Shown here in pieces: positions 1 to 5,977 of a stretch of DNA of 7,819 bases. Both the position numbers and the translations under genes were made by a program. How positions within the stretch are numbered: position 1 is the first letter of the stretch; each line of letters opens with the position of its first letter. The DNA comes from Pyrinomonadaceae bacterium (GTDB lineage: Bacteria > Acidobacteriota > Blastocatellia > Pyrinomonadales > Pyrinomonadaceae): the NCBI GenBank assembly GCA_013695245.1, contig JACDAW010000089.1, positions 1 to 7,819 of the forward strand, read 5' to 3'. The notes beneath the pieces are model-generated. The model was not told the DNA's origin. It was given only the letters and a program-made list of their open reading frames with translations, and did not search any database.

Positions 1-1057
1 TCGCCGGACTGTTAAGCATGTTCTGCGCCAAGTTGTTGACGATCTTCGCATCGTTCATCGCCGTCTCCATCAGCGCCGCGTTTAAAAGCTCTTGGCGTTG
101 GCCGATGAGTGCCTGTTTAATTTGATCGCGCACGCCGGGACTGTCGATCGTCAGGTTCTCGTTCTGCAGACGCTTGAGCTGCAGCTTGAAGATAAACAAA
201 CGGCCGCCGATGTTGACGGGTTCGGTGATGTCGCCGGTCTGCATTGAATTGAAGAGCCGATTGATTAACTCCGGCGGGAAACCGTTCTGTTTCAATTGCT
301 CTTCGGTGGCAAAACCGAGATCGCCGCCGCGCAGAAGGCTGTTTGCGTCTTCGCTCACCTCGCGCGCCACGGTTGCAAAATCCGCGCCGTTCTTCAAACG
401 CTGATAAGTGATGTCGGCCTTCTGTTTCGCTTCCGGCTCGCTTTTAACGTCTTGCGTTGCGCCTTCGTTCGGATTCGGATCAAGGACGATGGCGGCGAGT
501 TGGACGCCGCGCGTGGCGACAAACTGCTGTTTGTTGTTGTTATAAAAATCTTCAACCTCGCGGTCGTTGATCGTGATGCGACCGATCAACTTCTCTTGCA
601 GCTTTTGAATCGCAATATCGCGTCGCAACTCTTCACGCAAAGCTGGCTCGGTCAGCCCCTGCTCTTTTAGCTGCCGCTGATATTCTTCTTCTGTCATGTG
701 ACCTTGCTGCTTACGAGCGGCGATCTGCTGAGTGATTTCTTCCTCGCTCGGCACCAACTTCTCACGCTCAGCGCGCTGAAACATGACTTCGCGCTGAACC
801 AAACCTTGCAACACTTGAAGCCGCGCGGCGGCGAGTTGGAGTTGCGATAGCTGCGCCTGCTGCCCTTGCGCGCGCTGGCTCAGTTGCCGGTCAACATCCT
901 TGAGCATAATGTTTTTGCCGTTGACCGTGGCGGCGACGGCCGTTTCGGCATCAGTTGTGCCCGTTGCGCCGCCGCCGCCGGGATTGCAGGCGACGAAAGC
1001 GAGCGCAGCGAACACCACAAAAGCGAACAGAGATGACAATTTCACGACTTTACTCAC
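1..1057 (-). CDS. SurA/parvulin-like lipoprotein (peptidyl-prolyl isomerase family), 3' end outside window
   Basis: A 352-residue partial reading frame starts at a GTG and runs off the left edge without a stop. The N-terminus is a lipoprotein signal: basic start (MSKVVK), a hydrophobic stretch at residues 7-22, and Cys24 in FVAC followed by a Gly-rich linker. Residues 40-165 are a Gln/Glu/Arg-rich helical SurA-N-like domain (ATVNGK near 43-48, then long helices). Residues 183-296 fit a PPIC/parvulin domain: GADF at 224-227, GGDLGF at 244-249, GDITEPV at 275-281. The family assists folding of outer-membrane or periplasmic proteins. The two histidines usual in active parvulins are not seen: VQLAAIVL stands where RHIL is expected, and GRLFIFKL where GYHIIKV is expected. 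Isomerase activity is therefore doubtful and a chaperone role is more likely. AAGGAG lies 12 bases upstream of the GTG, and no better in-frame start is visible. It is divergent from rpmB. Confidence 0.85.
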   Translation of the reverse strand, partial: MSKVVKLSSLFAFVVFAALAFVACNPGGGGATGTTDAETAVAATVNGKNIMLKDVDRQLSQRAQGQQAQLSQLQLAAARLQVLQGLVQREVMFQRAEREKLVPSEEEITQQIAARKQQGHMTEEEYQRQLKEQGLTEPALREELRRDIAIQKLQEKLIGRITINDREVEDFYNNNKQQFVATRGVQLAAIVLDPNPNEGATQDVKSEPEAKQKADITYQRLKNGADFATVAREVSEDANSLLRGGDLGFATEEQLKQNGFPPELINRLFNSMQTGDITEPVNIGGRLFIFKLQLKRLQNENLTIDSPGVRDQIKQALIGQRQELLNAALMETAMNDAKIVNNLAQNMLNSPA

Positions 1058-1111
1058 AGTATGTTTCCACTCCTTAAGACGAGCCACAAACTGACACCCG
1101 CGCGTCAGTGC

Positions 1112-1141
1112 TTGACGTTATAGAAAAACGTTTGTTATAAA
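1112..1141 (+). promoter_or_regulatory. Candidate sigma-70-type promoter for rpmB
   Basis: TTGACG (1112-1117) is followed by TATAAA (1136-1141) with an 18-base spacer; TTATAA at 1135-1140 gives a 17-base spacer. Both boxes match the consensus well. Transcription would begin near 1148 and leave a leader of about 73 bases before the rpmB ATG. A short palindrome, ACTGAC-N8-GTCAGT (1090-1109), lies just upstream of the -35 box and could be a regulator site, but no known operator is recognised. Confidence 0.5.
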
Positions 1142-1190
1142 TTTTGGTTTCACATCGCTTCCGCTAACTATCCGTGCGGGCGCGATGGAA

Positions 1191-1218
1191 ATTATAGTAG
1201 TTCTCGGAGGCACTTCAA
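1191..1218 (-). promoter_or_regulatory. Candidate sigma-70-type promoter for the SurA-like gene
   Basis: On the minus strand TTGAAG (1213-1218) is followed after 16 bases by a perfect TATAAT (1191-1196). This would start transcription near 1184 and give a leader of about 127 bases before the GTG at 1057. The -35 box lies between the rpmB ribosome binding site and its start codon on the opposite strand. Assignment is by consensus match only. Confidence 0.4.
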
Positions 1219-1221
1219 ATT

Positions 1222-1416
1222 ATGGCTAAACGATGCGAAATCTGCGGCAAGGGGCCGCAGTTCGGTAATAATGTTTCTCACGCGAACAACCGCACCCGCC
1301 GCCGCTTCAACCCGAACCTGCAATCAATCCGCGTCGCTCGTCCCGCCGGTGGCAGCGAGCGCTTAAAGGTTTGCACAAGCTGTATCAAAGGTGGCAAGGT
1401 AACGAAGGCCGCGTAA
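1222..1416 (+). CDS. rpmB: Large ribosomal subunit protein bL28
   Basis: A complete 64-residue protein, MAKRCEICGKGP at the start, typical in length and sequence for bacterial L28 of the 50S subunit. Four cysteines in two CxxC pairs (Cys5/Cys8 in CEICG and Cys51/Cys54 in CTSC) make the zinc-binding (C+) form of L28. The NRTRRRFNPNLQ segment (23-34) is the conserved basic rRNA-binding region. A ribosome binding site GGAGG (1206-1210) lies 11 bases before the ATG, and a promoter candidate lies about 75-110 bases upstream. No rpmG follows: the next gene is convergent, so rpmB appears to be transcribed alone and ended by the hairpin at 1433-1479. Confidence 0.97.
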   Translation: MAKRCEICGKGPQFGNNVSHANNRTRRRFNPNLQSIRVARPAGGSERLKVCTSCIKGGKVTKAA

Positions 1417-1432
1417 ATTTAATTCAGGATTA

Positions 1433-1479
1433 TGAACGCTGCAACGATGAGGCAACATTAATCATCATTGCAGCGTTCA
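1433..1479. terminator. Bidirectional terminator between rpmB and ridA
   Basis: Two 18-base arms (1433-1450 and 1462-1479) starting TGAACGCTGCAA form an inverted repeat with 17 of 18 positions paired and an 11-base loop. On the plus strand the stem is followed by CTTTTATCG and then six T residues (1481-1496), giving a good intrinsic terminator for rpmB. Read from the minus strand, the single mismatch becomes a G-U pair, so the ridA transcript forms a full stem, though only a weak A/T-rich tail follows. The last three bases of the right arm are the ridA stop codon. Confidence 0.8.
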
Positions 1480-1869
1480 GCTTTTATCGTTTTTTACGAG
1501 CGCGACCACTTCGATCTCGACGCGCGCGTCACGCGGTAACCGGGCAGCTTGAATTGTTGAACGCGCGGGCGCATTCTCTCCAAAGAACTTTCCATAAGCT
1601 GCATTCATTTGTGCAAAATCGTTTATATCCGCGAGAAACACGGTCGTCTTCACCGCGCGACTGAGATCGCTTCCGGCGGCTTCGAGCACAGCCGACAAAT
1701 TGCGTAATACCTGTTCCGTCTGCTCTGCGATGCCGCCTTCGACAAACTCTCCGGTGCGGGGATCAAGCGGAATTTGACCCGAAGTAAAAATAAAGTTCCC
1801 CGTCACAATCGCCTGCGAATACGGCCCGATTGCCTGCGGCGCATTTTTCGTTTGAACGATCTTCTTCAC
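1477..1869 (-). CDS. ridA: RidA family reactive enamine/imine deaminase
   Basis: This 130-residue protein belongs to the RidA (YjgF/YER057c/UK114) family, which hydrolyses reactive 2-aminoacrylate-type enamines/imines released by PLP enzymes. It is a cytoplasmic trimer in known members. Seen here: APQAIGPYSQA (10-20) with Tyr17, FTSGQIP (28-34) with Ser30, PARST (101-105) with Arg103 as the likely carboxylate-binding arginine, and the family signature ARLPRDARVEIEVVAL (109-124) with the acidic residue region. The GTG at 1869 is preferred over a TTG at 1890. It gives MKKIVQTKNAP, which matches the usual family length and numbering, and GGAGAG (1879-1884) lies 9 bases upstream of it; the TTG would sit upstream of this site. 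The stop overlaps the terminator shared with rpmB. It follows rel in the same direction after 116 bases and seems to have its own promoter. Confidence 0.95.
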   Translation of the reverse strand: MKKIVQTKNAPQAIGPYSQAIVTGNFIFTSGQIPLDPRTGEFVEGGIAEQTEQVLRNLSAVLEAAGSDLSRAVKTTVFLADINDFAQMNAAYGKFFGENAPARSTIQAARLPRDARVEIEVVALVKNDKS

Positions 1870-1878
1870 TGTTCTCAA

Positions 1879-1884
1879 CTCTCC
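1879..1884 (-). promoter_or_regulatory. Ribosome binding site fixing the ridA start
   Basis: GGAGAG on the minus strand lies 9 bases before the GTG at 1869. An alternative TTG start (1890) lies upstream of it with no comparable site, so this sequence decides the start. Confidence 0.7.
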
Positions 1885-1902
1885 GCTCAAAACAAAACAT
1901 GT

Positions 1903-1932
1903 ATTCTAACAAACAAAAGCTTCGGACGCCAA
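1903..1932 (-). promoter_or_regulatory. Candidate promoter for ridA
   Basis: On the minus strand TTGGCG (1927-1932) and TAGAAT (1903-1908) are separated by 18 bases. Transcription would start near 1896 and leave a leader of about 27 bases before the GTG at 1869. With such a start the TTG at 1890 would be almost leaderless, which also favours the GTG. Consensus match only. Confidence 0.45.
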
Positions 1933-1985
1933 TGCGGACGACTCACTTCATTTTATTAGCCTGCGAGAATCGCCTAATTATCCAT

Positions 1986-4202
1986 CTAGGCCGTTCCCTG
2001 AAGGCGCTCCACGTCGAGCACGCCGGGCACGCGACGAATCGAGCGCGTCACCTTGTCGAGATGTTTTAAATCGAAAACTTCGACCGTAACTTCGACGCGC
2101 CCGTGATTGTCTGAAGAGACCGAGGCGTGGGCGTCGCAAATTTGCGTTTTCATGTCGGAGATCGCACCCGTAATACCCGCCAGCATCCCCGTCCGATTTT
2201 CCGTAATCGCCAGCAACTTCACCGCGTATGACGCCTTGCCTTCCGCTCCCCCCGCCCACTCCACTTCGACGATGCGCTCCGGGTTGAGCATTAACTGCTG
2301 CACATTCTTGCAGCGTCGCGCGTGGACGACAACGCCTTTGCCGCGCGTGATGTAGCCCGTGATCTCCTCGCCGGAGATCGGGCTGCAACAACGGGCGCGC
2401 GTCACCATCATCGCGTCCACGCCGCGCACCACGATTGATTCATCGCCAAGCCGGATCAGTTTTTTAACGGCCTGCACGCCCGCGTTTACGCCCGTGCGTA
2501 TCTTCGATTCTTTGCGTTGCTCAAGCTCGGAGAATTTCTCCGCGCCAAGAACTTTCGCCAGCACATTGCGCGGCACAAGCTTGCCATAGCCGATGGCGGC
2601 GAACAGATCATCCGCGCGACCGTAACCGTATTCGCCCGCCACGCGCCGAAAGTCGCCGTCACCATCGCCCAGCAATTTCTTCGCCGCCAGGCCAACGCGC
2701 GAAGCCTCCTTTTCAAAGAGCTTACGCCCGATCTCAATTGACTCGGTGCGTTGCTGTTCGGCAACCCAATGGCGAACACGATTACGCGCTCGTGAAGTGA
2801 CGACAAAATTCAACCAATCGCGCGACGGGTGCGCATTTGAGGAAGTGACGATCTCGACGACATCACCGTTCTGAATCGGCGTGCGAAGGGCGACCATACG
2901 ACTGTTGATGCGCGCGCCCGTACAAGTGTCCCCGACTTCCGAGTGAATACAATAGGCGAAATCAACGGGCGTCGCGCCGCGCGGCAGTTGAACCACTTTG
3001 CCCATCGGCGTAAACGCATAAACGTCTTTCGGATACAGATCGAGCTTCAAGGATTCGAGGAAATCACGCGAATCCTTCACCTCTTGCGTCCACTCAACAA
3101 GCGTGCGCTTCAAGGCTTGCAAAGCCTCATCGTCGTCTGCGCGCGCGCCGCGTTTGCCTTCCTTATACTTCCAGTGAGCCGCCACACCCTCTTCCGCGAT
3201 CTCGTGCATTTCTTCGGTGCGGATTTGCACTTCAAAGGGTTGGCCTTCGGAACCGATCACGGAAGTGTGTAGTGATTGGTAAAGATTGTCGCGCGGCGTA
3301 GCGATCCAGTCTTTGATGCGGCCGGGTACGGGTCGCCATGTATTGTGAATGACGCCAAGCGCGGCATAGCAATGGCGCACCTCGTTTGGCGTTACGATGC
3401 GCGCCGCCACTAAGTCATAAACCTGATCGAGTTCGATCTTTTGCCGCCGCAACTTTTTCCAGATTGAATAGAGACGCTTAACGCGCCCTTCAACACGCAC
3501 GACTGGAATCTCTGCTTCGCGCAACTGGTCTTCGATGCGCGAAGTGATGCGCTGGAGAAAGGTTTCGTGTTCCGAACGGCGCTGGGCGAGTTGCGCGGCC
3601 AAGTGGCGATACTCTTCCGGATGCAGATGTTGGAAGGATAAATCTTCGAGTTCACCGCGTAGTTTGCCCATGCCGAGACGGTGCGCGATTGGCGCATAAA
3701 TGTCTTCGGTTTCTTTCGCAATGCGCTGGCGCTTTTCGGGTTTAAGGTGAGAAAGGGTGCGCATGTTGTGAAGCCGGTCGGCGAGTTTGACGAGCACAAC
3801 GCGCACGTCGTCAACCATTGCCAGCAACATCTTGCGCACGTTTTCTGCTTGCTGCTCTTCGGGCGAAGTGCGCGTGGTGTGGCTAACCTGCGCGATTTTC
3901 GTTAACCCGTCAACGAGATGCGCGATCTCAGTGCCGAAATATTTCTCGATACTGTCGAGATCGACGAGCGTATCTTCAACTACGTCATGCAACAACCCGG
4001 TCGCCACCGACACTTCGTCGAGCCGCATGTCAGCGAGAATGTTGGCGACTTCCAATGGATGAACGAGGTAAGGCTCGCCCGAAGCGCGCGTCTGCCCCTT
4101 GTGCTCGCGCGCGGAGAAGAAGTAAGCGCGGCGCAAAAGATCGAGATCGGCGTGCGGGTAATTACCACTGACCTTCTCAACGATTTCTTCGATGCGAATC
4201 AT
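1986..4202 (-). CDS. rel: Bifunctional (p)ppGpp synthetase/hydrolase (Rel/SpoT, long RSH)
   Basis: A complete 738-residue long RSH enzyme that makes and degrades (p)ppGpp in the stringent response. Hydrolase HD domain about 25-180: His48 (VHPLEV), His72-Asp73 (LLHDVVEDT) and Asp142 (LADRLHNMRTL) are all present. Synthetase domain about 235-350: Asp263 (YDLVAARI), GRIKD at 294-298, NLYQSLHTSV with Tyr308, and EVQIRT with Glu324. The RxKD form is typical of bifunctional Rel, whereas monofunctional RelA has ExDD. A TGS domain spans about 391-453 (DVYAFTPMGK to GDVVEIVTS) and a helical region 455-590. A zinc-finger-type domain has Cys605-Cys606, His628 and Cys631, and an ACT domain covers about 658-735. 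All catalytic residues checked are intact, so both activities are expected. The start MIRIEEIVEKVSG matches the family, but no clear ribosome binding site precedes it. Confidence 0.97.
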   Translation of the reverse strand: MIRIEEIVEKVSGNYPHADLDLLRRAYFFSAREHKGQTRASGEPYLVHPLEVANILADMRLDEVSVATGLLHDVVEDTLVDLDSIEKYFGTEIAHLVDGLTKIAQVSHTTRTSPEEQQAENVRKMLLAMVDDVRVVLVKLADRLHNMRTLSHLKPEKRQRIAKETEDIYAPIAHRLGMGKLRGELEDLSFQHLHPEEYRHLAAQLAQRRSEHETFLQRITSRIEDQLREAEIPVVRVEGRVKRLYSIWKKLRRQKIELDQVYDLVAARIVTPNEVRHCYAALGVIHNTWRPVPGRIKDWIATPRDNLYQSLHTSVIGSEGQPFEVQIRTEEMHEIAEEGVAAHWKYKEGKRGARADDDEALQALKRTLVEWTQEVKDSRDFLESLKLDLYPKDVYAFTPMGKVVQLPRGATPVDFAYCIHSEVGDTCTGARINSRMVALRTPIQNGDVVEIVTSSNAHPSRDWLNFVVTSRARNRVRHWVAEQQRTESIEIGRKLFEKEASRVGLAAKKLLGDGDGDFRRVAGEYGYGRADDLFAAIGYGKLVPRNVLAKVLGAEKFSELEQRKESKIRTGVNAGVQAVKKLIRLGDESIVVRGVDAMMVTRARCCSPISGEEITGYITRGKGVVVHARRCKNVQQLMLNPERIVEVEWAGGAEGKASYAVKLLAITENRTGMLAGITGAISDMKTQICDAHASVSSDNHGRVEVTVEVFDLKHLDKVTRSIRRVPGVLDVERLQGTA

Positions 4203-4246
4203 TTAAGCAAAGTAGGAAATAGGAAGGATGAAGGCGGAAGTGTGGA

Positions 4247-4262
4247 CACGCCTTGCGGCGTG
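4247..4262. other. Perfect 6-bp hairpin in the rel upstream region
   Basis: CACGCC (4247-4252) and GGCGTG (4257-4262) pair perfectly around a 4-base loop. It lies 45-60 bases upstream of the rel ATG and would be in the leader of a transcript started from the TATAAT at 4271-4276. No U-tract follows in either direction, so it is not a normal terminator. Confidence 0.5.
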
Positions 4263-4270
4263 AATTCCAA

Positions 4271-4299
4271 ATTATAGATTTGAGATTTTATACTTGAAA
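4271..4299 (-). promoter_or_regulatory. Candidate rel promoter (-10 strong, -35 weak)
   Basis: A perfect TATAAT on the minus strand (4271-4276) has only a weak -35 candidate, TTTCAA (4294-4299), at 17 bases. The predicted start is near 4264, giving a leader of about 62 bases that carries the hairpin at 4247-4262 and the left repeat arm. Confidence 0.35.
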
Positions 4300-4307
4300 T
4301 CTTAATT

Positions 4308-4325
4308 CAAAGCTTCCGAGCTTTG
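4308..4325. other. Perfect 7-bp hairpin with TCCG tetraloop
   Basis: CAAAGCT (4308-4314) and AGCTTTG (4319-4325) pair perfectly around TCCG, which on the plus strand belongs to the stable UNCG tetraloop class. It abuts the right arm of the inverted repeat and is probably part of that element. Confidence 0.5.
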
Positions 4326-4372
4326 TCCACACTTCATCCTTCCGCCTTCCTACTTCCTCCTTCTACAAGAAT

Positions 4373-4406
4373 AGGTGATGCTCATCTCGAAAGTCGAGCA
4401 TCACCT
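4373..4406. terminator. Terminator-like hairpin after the TPR lipoprotein gene
   Basis: AGGTGATGCTC (4373-4383) and GAGCATCACCT (4396-4406) form a perfect 11-bp stem with a 12-base loop, about 60 bases beyond the stop of the TPR gene. On the minus strand the tail is only ATTCTTG, and on the plus strand TGTTTTGG, so the U-tract is poor. Placement between two same-direction genes suggests it ends the tonB-exbB-exbD row before rel. A smaller AGCCGG/CCGGCT inverted repeat (4424-4449) lies nearer the stop. Confidence 0.5.
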
Positions 4407-4466
4407 GTTTTGGTTGACGATAAAGCCGGGCTGAAAGTTGCCTCCGGCTCTAAAGTAAATAATATT

Positions 4467-5297
4467 TTACGTGGTCGGTGGCGAAGGAGAGGCCGCCGCA
4501 TCCTTCTTGCGTTTGTTTTCGTCTCTCAGTTGTTCGTAGCGACGATTGGATTCTTCAAACTGACGATCAAGGTCAGCCTTTTTCGCTTGGTCGCCCTCCA
4601 TCTCGGCGAGGCGTGAAGCTTCGCGCAACAGATTGGCTTTCGCGGCAAATGCTGCTTCGCTGTTGGCGTCAACGCTAATCGCACGGTTAGCAAACTCTAA
4701 ACCTTCGCTGACGCAGCGCTGCGCAGTTTCAAACTCCGCCGGGTCTTTCGGCTTCTTAAATTCGATAACGGTTTTATTGCCCTTCGTGACCGTTTGCTTG
4801 TTCTCTGTTTTCTCCGTGATGTCGTTCGAGCACTTGCGCTTCTCGCTGGCGAGGAACGTTAACGCCAAAGCGCGTTTTTCAATTGGGGCATTGTTGTCAT
4901 TAGCGCGCATCGTCACCCATTCGCGTAGCGCCTTGTCGTCCTTCAGGACGCGATACATACGCGCGATGCCATTGTAGGCTTCTTCACTATTCGGATCATT
5001 CTTGAGAATGTCTTGATAGGCGGTAATGGCCTCGCGCGCCTTCGCATCGTTGCCACCGCGCGATTGCTGTTCGATGGAGCGCGCGCGAAAAAGCGGAGCG
5101 TTTTTTTGATCCGGGTCGAGGGCAATGGCGCGCTCGAAATGCTGTTGGGCTTGCGCGTAATCGCCGGAGCGGTAGGCGAGCGCGCCGTCATTAAGTTCGC
5201 TCTTGGCGCGAATCCCGTTGACAGCGCCGCAACCGGAAGCGATGGCGAGCACAACTAGGAGCACGAGGGACATGATCCTAGAGGTTGATAATTTCAT
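4467..5297 (-). CDS. TPR-repeat lipoprotein of unknown function
   Basis: A 276-residue predicted lipoprotein of unrecognised specific function. The signal is MKLSTSR, a hydrophobic run at 8-20 and Cys23 in ASGC (an acceptable though not ideal lipobox). Residues 32-62 are a clear TPR (NDGALAYRSGDYAQAQQHF with a DP end), and a second TPR-like pair covers about 85-118 (YQDILKNDPNSEEAYNGIA). Residues 157-188 form a polar, probably beta-hairpin insert rich in Lys, Thr and Glu, bracketed by Cys156 and Cys195. More helices follow at 190-262, and the tail is Ala/Ser/Pro-rich (266-276). The ATG at 5297 is preferred over an upstream TTG (5315) because the lipoprotein signal then begins properly and GGGAG (5309-5313) lies 11 bases upstream. 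It follows exbD by 90 bases in the same direction, suggesting a link to the Ton/Tol-type motor, unproven. Confidence 0.85.
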   Translation of the reverse strand: MKLSTSRIMSLVLLVVLAIASGCGAVNGIRAKSELNDGALAYRSGDYAQAQQHFERAIALDPDQKNAPLFRARSIEQQSRGGNDAKAREAITAYQDILKNDPNSEEAYNGIARMYRVLKDDKALREWVTMRANDNNAPIEKRALALTFLASEKRKCSNDITEKTENKQTVTKGNKTVIEFKKPKDPAEFETAQRCVSEGLEFANRAISVDANSEAAFAAKANLLREASRLAEMEGDQAKKADLDRQFEESNRRYEQLRDENKRKKDAAASPSPPTT

Positions 5298-5323
5298 CTG
5301 ATTAGCGGCTCCCAAATAAATTG

Positions 5324-5329
5324 ATTATA
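5324..5329 (-). promoter_or_regulatory. -10-like TATAAT before the TPR lipoprotein gene
   Basis: A perfect TATAAT on the minus strand lies 27 bases before the ATG at 5297, but no convincing -35 box is found at 16-18 bases. It may be an internal promoter letting the TPR gene be expressed apart from exbD, or chance in an A/T-rich gap. Confidence 0.25.
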
Positions 5330-5387
5330 AGCAAACGACTTTCTACAACACTTAAGACGGTTTCGCTTCACGAACAATAAAGCGAGA

Positions 5388-5906
5388 TCATTGCAGATCG
5401 TCGATCTGCAAGCCGACCGGGGTCGCGCCCGCGCCCTTCACGGCGTCAATCACTTTCACGACCGGCTCATAGCGCAGCGCTCGTGGGGCTTTAATAAACA
5501 CAGTGCGCTCGATTCTTTGATCTTCCGTCATTGAGCCAAAGTTCGGGTCGGATTCAATGCCGGCTTTGTAAGCGCGGTTATTCCGGCGCTCCTGAAAAAT
5601 CGCCAACAGCCTTCTGCTCAACGGTGCAGTGTTATCGGCGCCGCCCTCGAAGGTGGCGACCGTTCCCAAATCCTCTTTATCGTTTAATCTTATTTTGCCC
5701 TCTTGCGAGATCGAAACGAGCAGCGTGTTCGGGTTTGGCGCTGCTTGCTTCTGCTGCTCGGTCGCTTCACGCGGCACAAGCGCCTCGAAGCGCGTGGGTT
5801 TCAAGGGCGTGATCACCATAAATATGATCAGCAGCACGAGCAACACGTCAATGAGCGGCGTCACGTTGATATACGGCACGGCGCGGCCGCTTGAACTCAT
5901 TCCCAT
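5388..5906 (-). CDS. exbD: ExbD/TolR family biopolymer transport protein (second copy)
   Basis: A 172-residue ExbD/TolR protein: a short cytoplasmic N-terminus, one membrane helix (about 15-34) and a periplasmic domain. The proton-channel motif INVTPLIDVLLVLLIIF carries the essential Asp at residue 20, equivalent to Asp25 of E. coli ExbD. The C-terminal half ends with the family pattern VFIKAPRALRYEPVVKVIDAVKGAG and GLQIDD. It is longer than the neighbouring ExbD because of an extra segment around 55-60 and a polar insert at about 108-133 (NNRAYKAGIESDPNFGS and on). GGAGG lies 9 bases before the ATG (spacer 5907-5915). It begins 71 bases after the first exbD and differs clearly in sequence from it, so the two are not a recent duplication. 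In known systems ExbD works as a dimer inside an ExbB pentamer; here a mixed pair is possible. Confidence 0.93.
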   Translation of the reverse strand: MGMSSSGRAVPYINVTPLIDVLLVLLIIFMVITPLKPTRFEALVPREATEQQKQAAPNPNTLLVSISQEGKIRLNDKEDLGTVATFEGGADNTAPLSRRLLAIFQERRNNRAYKAGIESDPNFGSMTEDQRIERTVFIKAPRALRYEPVVKVIDAVKGAGATPVGLQIDDLQ

Positions 5907-5977
5907 CGGTTAAATCCTCCGTCTTATTCGAGAAGCGGCGCGCCTCTAAGTTGGCCGCCGCTTCATCCGTCTTAAAT

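Larger units (their letters stand above)
4211..4361. repeat. Imperfect inverted repeat built of 7-base units, upstream of rel
   Basis: Two 38-base arms (4211-4248 and 4324-4361) are inverted copies with 32 of 38 positions identical, separated by 75 bases that are largely A/T-rich. Each arm splits into consecutive 7-base units of form A(G/A)NNGGA or A(G/A)NNTGA, such as AGTAGGA, AGGCGGA and AGGATGA, ending in AGTGTGG-ACA. Units AGGATGA and AGGCGGA occur in opposite order in the two arms, which accounts for four of the six mismatches. Perfect short hairpins sit at the inner ends (4247-4262 and 4308-4325). No transposase or target-site duplication is seen. It resembles the degenerate heptanucleotide repeats known from cyanobacterial genomes, but the family is not recognised. 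Confidence 0.75.

Noticed and set aside
296..670. Plus-strand open frame of 124 codons
   Set aside because: It lies opposite the SurA-like lipoprotein, whose frame has clear domain motifs. The plus-strand translation shows no family pattern and no convincing ribosome binding site.
1117..1140. Repeated GTTATA near the rpmB promoter as a Zur operator
   Set aside because: The two copies are direct, not inverted, and are 17 bases apart so they overlap the core promoter. The L28 here is the zinc-binding form, not the Zur-controlled zinc-free paralogue.
1978..2391. Minus-strand open frame of 137 codons at the end of rel
   Set aside because: It is an out-of-frame shadow of the ACT-domain region of rel, very rich in Arg and Gly as expected from a shifted frame in this base composition.
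3918..4277. Plus-strand open frame of 119 codons spanning the rel start
   Set aside because: It is antisense to the HD domain of rel and runs into the repeat element. No recognisable protein features.
4211..4361. CRISPR array or insertion sequence in the rel upstream gap
   Set aside because: The units are 7 bases, degenerate and directly adjacent, without spacers. No transposase and no target duplication are visible.
5361..5383. TCGCTT/AAGCGA inverted repeat after the second exbD as a terminator
   Set aside because: A six-base stem with an 11-base loop and no T-tract is too weak to call a terminator.
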